Below are positions 1 to 5,788 of a DNA stretch of 8,932 nt, piece after piece. The stretch covers positions 1 through 8,932 of the forward strand of contig UQFL01000068.1 in assembly GCA_900540305.1 (NCBI GenBank), in the 5' to 3' direction. The position numbers and the translations under genes were made by a program. This DNA is from an uncultured Oscillospiraceae bacterium. GTDB taxonomy: Bacteria > Bacillota > Clostridia > Oscillospirales > Acutalibacteraceae. A model generated the notes under the pieces. That model was given only the letters and a program-made list of their open reading frames with translations. It had not been told where the DNA came from and did no database searches. Positions within the stretch are counted from its first letter, which is position 1. Every line of letters starts with the position of its first letter.

Positions 1-11
1 CTTTTAATATG

Positions 12-40
12 TTGACTTTATAAAGTATTGTATGTATCAT
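12..40 (+). promoter_or_regulatory. Candidate sigma-70-type promoter, distal, for the envelope gene pair
   Basis: A -35-like TTGACT at 12-17 is followed by exactly 17 nt and a -10-like TATCAT at 35-40. Transcription would start near 47 and give a leader of about 93 nt before the ATG at 140. A perfect 10-bp palindrome lies just downstream at 53-62. The region is AT-rich, so chance matches are possible. This is a motif-based inference only. Confidence 0.45.
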
Positions 41-52
41 AACATTGTAACT

Positions 53-62
53 GTATTAATAC
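53..62. promoter_or_regulatory. Small palindrome, possible operator
   Basis: GTATTAATAC is a perfect 10-bp palindrome just past the -10 box of the distal promoter. A looser pair flanks it: AACTGT at 49-54 and its inverse ACAGTT at 70-75. A repressor bound here would block early elongation from that promoter. No regulator is recognised, and a short AT-rich palindrome can arise by chance. Confidence 0.2.
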
Positions 63-99
63 GATTATGACAGTTGCGCCGTAAATTTAATATTAGAAC

Positions 100-127
100 T
101 TGATAACAAATTGTGTTATGGTATATT
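100..127 (+). promoter_or_regulatory. Candidate extended -10 promoter, proximal, for the envelope gene pair
   Basis: TTGATA at 100-105 and TATATT at 122-127 are separated by 16 nt. A TG dinucleotide at 119-120, one base before the -10, matches the extended -10 form. The predicted transcription start is about 133-135, only a few bases before the ATG at 140, so a transcript from here would be nearly leaderless. That fits the absence of a clear Shine-Dalgarno sequence before 140, and it would exclude the in-frame GTG at 113 as the start. Confidence 0.4.
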
Positions 128-139
128 TGGTACTTGAAT

Positions 140-1369
140 ATGAGTAATGAAATTGATTTTGATGTTTTCAACAGAACGAGGGATAACTCCCTGCCTGAAG
201 TGGAAAACGAAAGAAAAGCAGTAAGAAAAAATGATAAGCGTAAAAAGAAAAAGGCAGGTTTAATAGTAAAAATCTGTCTTGCTGTTTTTGCTGTTTTAAT
301 ATTAGCCACTGCCGCAGCATATTTTATTTCACCCTATCATAATCCTGAAAGAGTGGTAAGCAGATTTGTAAACAGTGTTAATGAAGCAAACTGGAAAGGC
401 GTTTACAAAAGTATAGTGGCAAATGATTCGCCTTTTGTAGATGAAAATGATTTTATAAGTTATTGCAATGAAAATCCAACGGCTGTTTCACTTACCCAGT
501 CGCACATTGTGGATTTTGAAATTGTTAAGGATAAATCTGAAAGTAATAATTATTATTACAGCGTAAACTATGTTGATGAAAACGGTGCAAGCGGCGTGCT
601 TTATGTAACTGTGGAAAAAGTTAAAGAACGCTTTTGGATTTTTGACAGATATGAAGTGGTACCGGATTTTGACTGTATAACATCCGTATCCGTCTATGTC
701 CCTCAAAATTCTTCTGTTTATATTGACGATTATTTAATAAGCAAAAAGGAAAAGATTTCCGCTTACGATTCTGTATATGACTGCGAGTATTCTTATGACA
801 AATTTACTGCTGATTATGTTTTAGTTGGCAGTCATGAGGTTTCAGTAACTAATCCTCAATGTACTGAATCAACTCAAAGTATAGATACAAATGAAAATAC
901 TCAGTATTTTATAAATATGCCTGTAAGTGAAGACTGCTATAACAGTCTTTGCGACAAATCTGTGGTCTATATTTCCCAGTTTTATTCGGGAGTTATTAAT
1001 GACAGTATAGATGTTTCGTCTTTTCCGCTTTCACAGAATTTTTCTCAAGATAGATTTGACGGTGTAGTCAATTCAATTTCCGAAGAGCTTTATAAAGATT
1101 TAAAAGACTATAATATTACATCAATGAATGTTACCGAGTGTAGAATTAATACTCCGTATGACAGCACAAAAGATATAATCGGCTGTTCTGAAATGCCCAT
1201 AATAGAGGTAAGAATGGAGTTTGATTATGATTATACCAGCCAGTCGATTAAAGATGACGGTTCAGAATTAACAGAAGATAAAAACGACACCGGTCAGTTT
1301 AATATTTTTTACACTTATGAAAACGGAGAATGGAAAATTATTGATGTATCACATACCGCATGGTTTTAA
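140..1369 (+). CDS. Single-pass membrane protein with TcaA/YvbJ-like extracytoplasmic domains
   Basis: A 409-residue protein starting at ATG 140; an in-frame GTG at 113 would add nine residues, but neither start has a clear ribosome binding site. Residues 1-38 form a charged cytoplasmic tail ending in a lysine/arginine cluster (about 29-38). Residues 40-63 are one hydrophobic helix, and the positive-inside rule puts the remainder outside. The outer part begins with NPERVVSRFVNSVNEANW, like the helix opening TcaA-type domains. A short beta-rich segment follows around YVPQNSSVYIDDYLI and LVGSHEVSV. The C-terminus, ending in YENGEWKIIDVSH, has the look of an NTF2-like fold. The zinc-ribbon motif that opens many TcaA/YvbJ proteins is absent. 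TcaA-type proteins are cell-wall-associated membrane proteins, in staphylococci linked to glycopeptide response; that role is not shown here. The gene leads a two-gene unit with the propeller protein 12 nt downstream. Gene existence is secure; the family call rests on domain resemblance alone. Confidence 0.7.
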   Translation: MSNEIDFDVFNRTRDNSLPEVENERKAVRKNDKRKKKKAGLIVKICLAVFAVLILATAAAYFISPYHNPERVVSRFVNSVNEANWKGVYKSIVANDSPFVDENDFISYCNENPTAVSLTQSHIVDFEIVKDKSESNNYYYSVNYVDENGASGVLYVTVEKVKERFWIFDRYEVVPDFDCITSVSVYVPQNSSVYIDDYLISKKEKISAYDSVYDCEYSYDKFTADYVLVGSHEVSVTNPQCTESTQSIDTNENTQYFINMPVSEDCYNSLCDKSVVYISQFYSGVINDSIDVSSFPLSQNFSQDRFDGVVNSISEELYKDLKDYNITSMNVTECRINTPYDSTKDIIGCSEMPIIEVRMEFDYDYTSQSIKDDGSELTEDKNDTGQFNIFYTYENGEWKIIDVSHTAWF

Positions 1370-1370
1370 A

Positions 1371-1377
1371 AGGTGAT
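1371..1377 (+). promoter_or_regulatory. Ribosome binding site that fixes the start of the propeller protein
   Basis: AGGTGAT ends 4 nt before the ATG at 1382 and complements ATCACCT in the 16S rRNA tail. Because it covers the alternative in-frame GTG at 1373, translation should begin at 1382. It starts two bases after the stop codon of the upstream gene, so the two genes are probably translationally linked. Confidence 0.7.
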
Positions 1378-1381
1378 TATA

Positions 1382-3112
1382 ATGAAAAAGAAAATTAATA
1401 AATTTTTGCCTGCGATTATAGTAGCGGCAGTTTTGCTCGTTTCGCTTTTGATTACGCAGATATATGCTGTATCGGTTAAAATCAGTCTTGAAAATCTGCG
1501 CAGTCAAAGCCCTGCAGATGAATATTCCCAGTTAACGGAAGATACATCACTTGGCAGTCAGCCGTCTTTGCTTTCGCTTTCTATTGCAAAGCTTGATAAG
1601 GGGCAGTCAATTAAAGTTGTCTCAAAAGGGGAAAATTGGAGCGAGGTTGTAGTATTCTTTAAAGATGAAGTTAAAAAAGGATATATTAAGACGAGTCTTA
1701 TAGGCGACAGTACTAATGAAACAATTTATGCCCAGTCCATTTCATTTGAAAAAAATGGGATTAAGGCTTTTGTAGGTGAAACGGTAGACCTCAGCCCTAA
1801 AATCACTCCATCATATTCAAATGAAAATATAAAATGGGCAAGCGATAACTCAAAAGTTGCCAAGGTTGAAGACGGCAAAGTTACGCTTTTGGCACAGGGA
1901 GAAACATATATCACGGCAACAACTGAGAAATGCTCAAATAAAATAAAAGTTACCGTAACAGAGAATCCCTCAAAATTTGCATTTAAAATAAATGAAATTA
2001 CCGTAAATGACGGCGAAAAATTCAGCCTTGACAGATATCTTGAAACGGATTCTGCAAAAGGTCATAATGTTAAGTGGTCGTCAACAGACAGCACCGTTCT
2101 GAATGTTAACGGTTCTGATTTATCGGCGGATTCAGAGGGCAGTGCTGTAATTACAGCAACATCAGGCGATAAGCGTGCCCGTTGCAGAGTTAAGGTGAGA
2201 AACAAGAATAAAAACGCCGAAAAACCTCTTGAAATGAAGAACATTTACGGAAATAGCAAAAATGTTCATCCCTCAGTAGTAAGTTTTGATGAAGAGTGGA
2301 ACGGTTACCGTTACTGGGCAGCTGTTACCCCGTATGAAAAATGCGATGATATTTATGAAAATCCGCATATTTACGCAAGCAACGACCTTCAAAATTGGGA
2401 AACGCCAAAGGGCTTTACAAATCCTTTAGAGCCTGTTCCCGAAAATTATGCTTTTCACGATACTTATAATTCTGATACGGAACTTGTTTATAATACGGAT
2501 ACCAATAAGCTTGAATGTTGGTGGCGTTATTACAGCAAATCTCAAAGAAAAGTTGTAATTTACCGCAAAACCACTTCTGACGGCGTTCATTGGGGTGCTA
2601 AAGAGGCGATGTTTACAGCAGATATTAAAAAGCTTGATTTGCTCAGTCCCGCTCTTGTGTATGAGGACGGTCTTTATAAAATGTGGACAATAAATCCCAA
2701 TAAAGACTTTGATATTGAATATAGGGAGAGTAAAGACGGTAAAACATGGTCGAACAGCAGAAAGATTAAACTTGAATATGAAAACCCGAAACTGAGCAGC
2801 TGGCATCTTGATGTTATCCGTACCCCTAAAGGCTATGAAATGGCTGTTTCCGCATTCAAAACAGGAACAGGCAACAGGCTTGTAATGAATCTTTATTATG
2901 CTTTTTCGGCAGACAATGAAACATATACAAAAGGCAGGCTGTTGCTTACTCCCTCAAGAGGGGAAAACAAGTGGGACAGCAGAGGTATTTACCGTTCAAG
3001 TCTTTTGTACGCGAACCAAAAGTATTATCTGTTTTACAGTGGTATAGATGATGACTCCAATCCCATGGGCGTGGGTCTTATATCCGGAAACAATGTTTTT
3101 CATATGCAGTAA
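1382..3112 (+). CDS. Exported SH3b / two Ig-like / beta-propeller protein
   Basis: A 576-residue protein. Residues 2-7 are basic and 8-29 are hydrophobic, forming a signal peptide (possible cleavage after IYA at 27-29) or an uncleaved anchor. Residues about 60-108 resemble a bacterial SH3 domain (LDKGQSIKVVSKGENWSEV, then KKGYIKTSLI). Two Big_2-type Ig-like domains follow at about 115-195 and 198-275; their hallmarks are VGETVDLSPKITP, KWASDNSKVAKVEDGKV and the parallel KWSSTDSTVLNV. From about 290 to the end the pattern suggests a five-bladed propeller of the GH43/GH32-like type: HPSVV near 296, NGYRYWAAVTPY, ASNDLQNWETP, SPALVYEDGLYKMW and SSLLYANQKYYLFYSG. The acidic residue usual in the first blade of GH43 enzymes is not obvious, so binding rather than hydrolysis is possible. 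There is no LPXTG sorting motif; SH3b and Ig-like domains commonly serve as wall-binding and spacer modules. A carbohydrate-linked surface role is inferred. It probably shares a transcript with the TcaA-like gene and is followed by a terminator hairpin. Confidence 0.8.
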   Translation: MKKKINKFLPAIIVAAVLLVSLLITQIYAVSVKISLENLRSQSPADEYSQLTEDTSLGSQPSLLSLSIAKLDKGQSIKVVSKGENWSEVVVFFKDEVKKGYIKTSLIGDSTNETIYAQSISFEKNGIKAFVGETVDLSPKITPSYSNENIKWASDNSKVAKVEDGKVTLLAQGETYITATTEKCSNKIKVTVTENPSKFAFKINEITVNDGEKFSLDRYLETDSAKGHNVKWSSTDSTVLNVNGSDLSADSEGSAVITATSGDKRARCRVKVRNKNKNAEKPLEMKNIYGNSKNVHPSVVSFDEEWNGYRYWAAVTPYEKCDDIYENPHIYASNDLQNWETPKGFTNPLEPVPENYAFHDTYNSDTELVYNTDTNKLECWWRYYSKSQRKVVIYRKTTSDGVHWGAKEAMFTADIKKLDLLSPALVYEDGLYKMWTINPNKDFDIEYRESKDGKTWSNSRKIKLEYENPKLSSWHLDVIRTPKGYEMAVSAFKTGTGNRLVMNLYYAFSADNETYTKGRLLLTPSRGENKWDSRGIYRSSLLYANQKYYLFYSGIDDDSNPMGVGLISGNNVFHMQ

Positions 3113-3117
3113 ATTAA

Positions 3118-3152
3118 AAAGCCTGTCACACCAAATAGGTGCGGCAGGCTTT
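3118..3152. terminator. Bidirectional intrinsic terminator between convergent genes
   Basis: A 15-bp stem pairs 3118-3132 with 3138-3152 around the 5-nt loop AAATA, with one G-U wobble and one A-C mismatch. Read on the minus strand, the stem runs into TTTTTAATTT (complement of 3111-3120), a good uridine tract for ending the nitroreductase transcript. On the plus strand only TTT follows before CGCTG, so termination of the propeller transcript would be weaker. Its position between two converging genes fits this role. Confidence 0.85.
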
Positions 3153-3191
3153 CGCTGTGTCTAATCGTATTAAGTATGTATATCAGAAATT

Positions 3192-3728
3192 TTATTCTGT
3201 TATGAATTTTGTAATATCGTCAACTGTTTTTCTCTTGGGCCTTTCAGGGTCAAAATCGCTGTAACCAACGCTGATAACGCTTACGGGGGCTTCGTTTTCG
3301 GGAATATCAAGTGACTGACGAAGCTTTTCGGCGTCTCTTATACCCATTACAAGAGTTGAAAGTCCAAGTTCTGTTGCCTTTAAAATAAGGCTCATATTAT
3401 GCATTCCGCAGTCATAACATCCCCAGCCGTTTCCGAGTTCATTTGTTGGGGAGCCGTCTCTCTCATATCCTGCTCTGTTGAGAACTATTGTTGAAACGAT
3501 TAAAACGGGTGCGTTTTCTGTATTCTTTCTGTTGAATTCGGGAAGAGCGTCATATACCTTTTTAAGCCCGTTTCCCGTTGCTACATAATATCTTGTAACC
3601 TGTGAATTTTTCCAAGACGGTGAAAGAATAGCCGCCTCAATGATTTCTCTTATTTTTTCACTCTCCACTTCTTTTGGAAGATAGTGGCGGGTGCTTTTTC
3701 TTTTTTCAAGCGCCTGTTGAAGTTCCAT
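3192..3728 (-). CDS. Nitroreductase-family FMN-dependent oxidoreductase
   Basis: A 178-residue cytoplasmic protein of typical length for short nitroreductase-like flavoproteins. Such enzymes bind FMN, use NAD(P)H and usually act as homodimers on nitroaromatics, quinones or other acceptors; the substrate here cannot be told. The N-terminal KRKSTRHY (residues 9-16) matches the arginine/serine/arginine signature that contacts FMN phosphate. SPSWKNSQ (about 36-43) is the second conserved stretch near the flavin. The C-terminal half carries the family's helix-glycine region, ATELGLSTLVMGIRD, followed by the usual VISVGY strand. GCYDC (about 102-106) holds two cysteines close together, which may be incidental. 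The start is supported by GGAGG at 3736-3740 (minus strand), 7 nt before the ATG. The gene is transcribed alone, with its own promoter at 3761-3789 and the shared hairpin at 3118-3152 downstream. It runs convergently to the envelope pair and divergently from ygiQ. Confidence 0.92.
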   Translation of the reverse strand: MELQQALEKRKSTRHYLPKEVESEKIREIIEAAILSPSWKNSQVTRYYVATGNGLKKVYDALPEFNRKNTENAPVLIVSTIVLNRAGYERDGSPTNELGNGWGCYDCGMHNMSLILKATELGLSTLVMGIRDAEKLRQSLDIPENEAPVSVISVGYSDFDPERPKRKTVDDITKFITE

Positions 3729-3749
3729 AATATTTCCTCCGTAAATTTA

Positions 3750-3802
3750 TTATCATATAAATTTTATCATACGATTATATTTTTTACAACGGTTTATGAT
3801 AA
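3750..3802. repeat. Three copies of TTATCATA, possible operator region
   Basis: TTATCATA occurs at 3750-3757 and 3764-3771 as direct repeats 14 nt apart, and its inverse TATGATAA lies at 3795-3802. The last two form an 8-bp inverted repeat with centres 31 nt apart, about three helical turns. The middle copy overlaps the -10 box of the nitroreductase promoter, so a repressor bound here could control that gene. The region is very AT-rich, so this is suggestive only. Confidence 0.3.
3761..3789 (-). promoter_or_regulatory. Promoter for the nitroreductase gene
   Basis: On the minus strand, TTGTAA (complement of 3784-3789) is followed by 17 nt and TAAAAT (complement of 3761-3766). A TG placed one base before the -10 makes this an extended -10 promoter. 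Spacing and sequence are close to the vegetative sigma consensus. The start point would fall near 3754, about 25 nt upstream of the ATG and just ahead of the ribosome binding site. Confidence 0.6.
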
Positions 3803-3828
3803 TTTTAGTCAGCTGTGTTATAAAAGCA

Positions 3829-3857
3829 TTGCAATTAAAGACTTTAACAGTTATTAT
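3829..3857 (+). promoter_or_regulatory. Promoter for the ygiQ-GH31-vanZ unit
   Basis: TTGCAA at 3829-3834 and TATTAT at 3852-3857 are separated by exactly 17 nt. The predicted transcription start near 3864 gives a leader of about 34 nt to the ATG at 3898. No comparable promoter was seen in the 10-nt gap before GH31 or the 17-nt gap before vanZ, so this one may serve all three genes. Confidence 0.5.
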
Positions 3858-3888
3858 TTATTTATAAATAAATTGCTTAAATACTATT

Positions 3889-3894
3889 GGTGAT
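3889..3894 (+). promoter_or_regulatory. Ribosome binding site of ygiQ (GGTGAT type)
   Basis: GGTGAT ends 3 nt before the ATG at 3898. It pairs with ATCACC of the 16S tail rather than with the central CCTCC, the same register used by the propeller gene at 1371-1377. It supports 3898 as the start. Confidence 0.65.
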
Positions 3895-3897
3895 ATT

Positions 3898-5778
3898 ATG
3901 AAAGATTTTCTCCCTGTTAATGTGCAGGACTGTAAAAACAGAGGATGGAACGAAGTTGATTTCGTCTATGTTACGGGCGACGCTTATGTTGACCATCCCT
4001 CTTTCGGTGTTGCAATTATATCAAGAGTGCTTGAGGCAGAGGGCTTCAAGGTGGCGATTTTGAGTCAGCCCAACTGGAAAAAAGATGATGATTTCAAACG
4101 CTTCGGCACGCCGAGACTCGGCTTTCTTGTTACATCGGGAAATATAGATTCAATGGTGGCGCATTATACCGCCGCAAAAAAAATACGCAGTAATGACGCA
4201 TATACAGCAGGCGGAAAAGCAGGTAAAAGACCCGACAGAGCTGTTGCCGTATATTCAAATATCATAAGAAGGCTTTATCCCGATTCTCCCATAATTATCG
4301 GAGGACTTGAGGCATCGCTTCGCCGTTTTGCTCATTATGATTATTGGGATGATGAAATAAAACCTTCTGTTTTGATAGAATCCAAGGCTGATTTGCTCAT
4401 ATACGGTATGGGCGAAAAGCAGATTGCAGAGATTGCCCACCGACTTGATAAAGGCGAAAAAGTCAGCGAACTTACGGATATAAAAGGTACTTGTTATACA
4501 GTTGATGTAGTAAATACTCCGTATAACACGGCGGAAGTGCCGTCATTTGAAAACTGTATAAATTCCAAAAAAGAGTATGCAAAATCAGTTCGTATAGAGC
4601 AGGACGAGCAGGACCATATACGAGGCAGAGCCGTTCGTCAGCGCCACGGAAAGCTTATGCTTGTGCAAAATGAGCCTATGCCGCCGCTCACAACCGAGGA
4701 ACTTGACAGGGTATATGAGCTTCCTTATATGAGAACATATCATCCTCAGTATGAGGAGCAAGGCGGAGTTCCCGGTATTCAGGAGGTTGAATTTTCAATC
4801 ACTCATAACAGGGGCTGTTACGGCGCTTGTAATTTCTGCTCCATTCAGTTTCATCAGGGAAGATATGTAACTTCACGAAGCAAAGAAAGCATTGTAAAAG
4901 AAGCAAAGCTGTTGACAACGCTTGATAATTTCAAGGGCTATATTCACGATGTTGGCGGTCCCACAGCTAATTTCCGCCGTCCGTCCTGTGATTTTCAGTT
5001 AACTCACGGACTGTGCAAGGGTAAAAAATGCCTTGCGCCTAAGCCTTGTCCGAATCTCATTGCAGACCATACGGAATATCTCGATATTCTTCGCACTCTG
5101 CGCTCGCTTGATAAGATTAAAAAAGTATTTATCAGAAGCGGTATAAGATATGATTATCTTTTGCAGGACAAGGACGATACTTTTTTTAGAGAACTTGTAA
5201 AATACCATGTTTCAGGTCAGCTTAAAGTTGCGCCCGAGCATTGCAGTGCGGCTGTTCTTGATAAAATGGGCAAACCGCATATCGAGGCTTATATTGATTT
5301 TTCAAGGCGATATTTTTCATATACAAACGAAGCGCATAAAGAGCAGTATCTTGTGCCTTATCTTATGTCCAGCCACCCAGGCTCAACGCTTGATGACGCA
5401 ATAGAGCTTGCGTGCTTTTTAAAGAAAAACAATATCCGCCCCGAACAGGTGCAGGATTTTTACCCCACACCGGGCACTATTTCAACCTGTATGTTCTATA
5501 CGGAGCTTGACCCGTATACAATGGAAAAGGTGTATGTTGCGAAAACTCCTCACGATAAGGCTATGCAGAGAGCGCTTTTGCAGTATTATAATCCCGATAA
5601 ACGCAGACTTTGCGAGGAAGCATTAAGACGCGCTCACAGAACAGACCTTATAGGAAACGGCAAAAATTGTCTTATACCAGGAGCAGAACAGCGAGGCCGC
5701 AAACCATATGGCAAAAACTCAAATTCAAAGCAAAACTATTCGGCAAAATCGTCCAAAAATAAAAGAAGAGGAAGATGA
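3898..5778 (+). CDS. ygiQ: YgiQ family radical SAM protein
   Basis: A 626-residue cytoplasmic protein of the YgiQ (UPF0313) family, at a length normal for Gram-positive members. The N-terminal part (about 15-200) has the family signatures VTGDAYVDHPSFG and IIGGLEASLRRFAHYDYW. The radical SAM core contains RGCYGACNFC, placing C307, C311 and C314 as ligands of the [4Fe-4S] cluster that cleaves S-adenosylmethionine. A second cysteine group follows at C364, C373, C378 and C384, ending in PCPNLIADH; related YgiQ proteins have a comparable group, possibly for another metal site. The C-terminal block FYPTPGTISTCMFYTELDPYT is also typical, and the last 20 or so residues are a basic, low-complexity tail. 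The biochemical reaction of YgiQ is not established, so none is assigned. GGTGAT lies just before the start. The stop codon overlaps the ribosome binding site of the GH31 gene, which indicates coupling. Confidence 0.95.
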   Translation: MKDFLPVNVQDCKNRGWNEVDFVYVTGDAYVDHPSFGVAIISRVLEAEGFKVAILSQPNWKKDDDFKRFGTPRLGFLVTSGNIDSMVAHYTAAKKIRSNDAYTAGGKAGKRPDRAVAVYSNIIRRLYPDSPIIIGGLEASLRRFAHYDYWDDEIKPSVLIESKADLLIYGMGEKQIAEIAHRLDKGEKVSELTDIKGTCYTVDVVNTPYNTAEVPSFENCINSKKEYAKSVRIEQDEQDHIRGRAVRQRHGKLMLVQNEPMPPLTTEELDRVYELPYMRTYHPQYEEQGGVPGIQEVEFSITHNRGCYGACNFCSIQFHQGRYVTSRSKESIVKEAKLLTTLDNFKGYIHDVGGPTANFRRPSCDFQLTHGLCKGKKCLAPKPCPNLIADHTEYLDILRTLRSLDKIKKVFIRSGIRYDYLLQDKDDTFFRELVKYHVSGQLKVAPEHCSAAVLDKMGKPHIEAYIDFSRRYFSYTNEAHKEQYLVPYLMSSHPGSTLDDAIELACFLKKNNIRPEQVQDFYPTPGTISTCMFYTELDPYTMEKVYVAKTPHDKAMQRALLQYYNPDKRRLCEEALRRAHRTDLIGNGKNCLIPGAEQRGRKPYGKNSNSKQNYSAKSSKNKRRGR

Positions 5779-5783
5779 GGAGA
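5778..5783 (+). promoter_or_regulatory. Ribosome binding site that fixes the GH31 start
   Basis: AGGAGA lies 5 nt before the ATG at 5789 and begins at the last base of the ygiQ stop codon. It argues for a start at 5789 rather than at the in-frame ATG at 5708, which lies 71 nt inside ygiQ and has no such site. Ribosomes ending ygiQ would uncover or reuse this site. Confidence 0.8.
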
Positions 5784-5788
5784 GAGCT

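Noticed and set aside
103..119. ATAACA/TGTTAT hairpin upstream of the first gene as a terminator or riboswitch
   Set aside because: Only six AT-rich base pairs with no uridine tract or further conserved structure; it also overlaps the candidate proximal promoter.
1373..1381. Propeller protein start at GTG 1373
   Set aside because: This GTG lies inside the ribosome binding site used for the ATG at 1382.
2426..2806. Minus-strand reading frame of about 126 codons inside the propeller gene
   Set aside because: It is antisense to a gene with clear domain content, has no recognisable protein features and no visible start signals.
5708..5788. GH31 start at the in-frame ATG 5708
   Set aside because: It would overlap ygiQ by 71 nt, has no ribosome binding site, and encodes residues with no GH31 character. 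AGGAGA before 5789 gives a better start.
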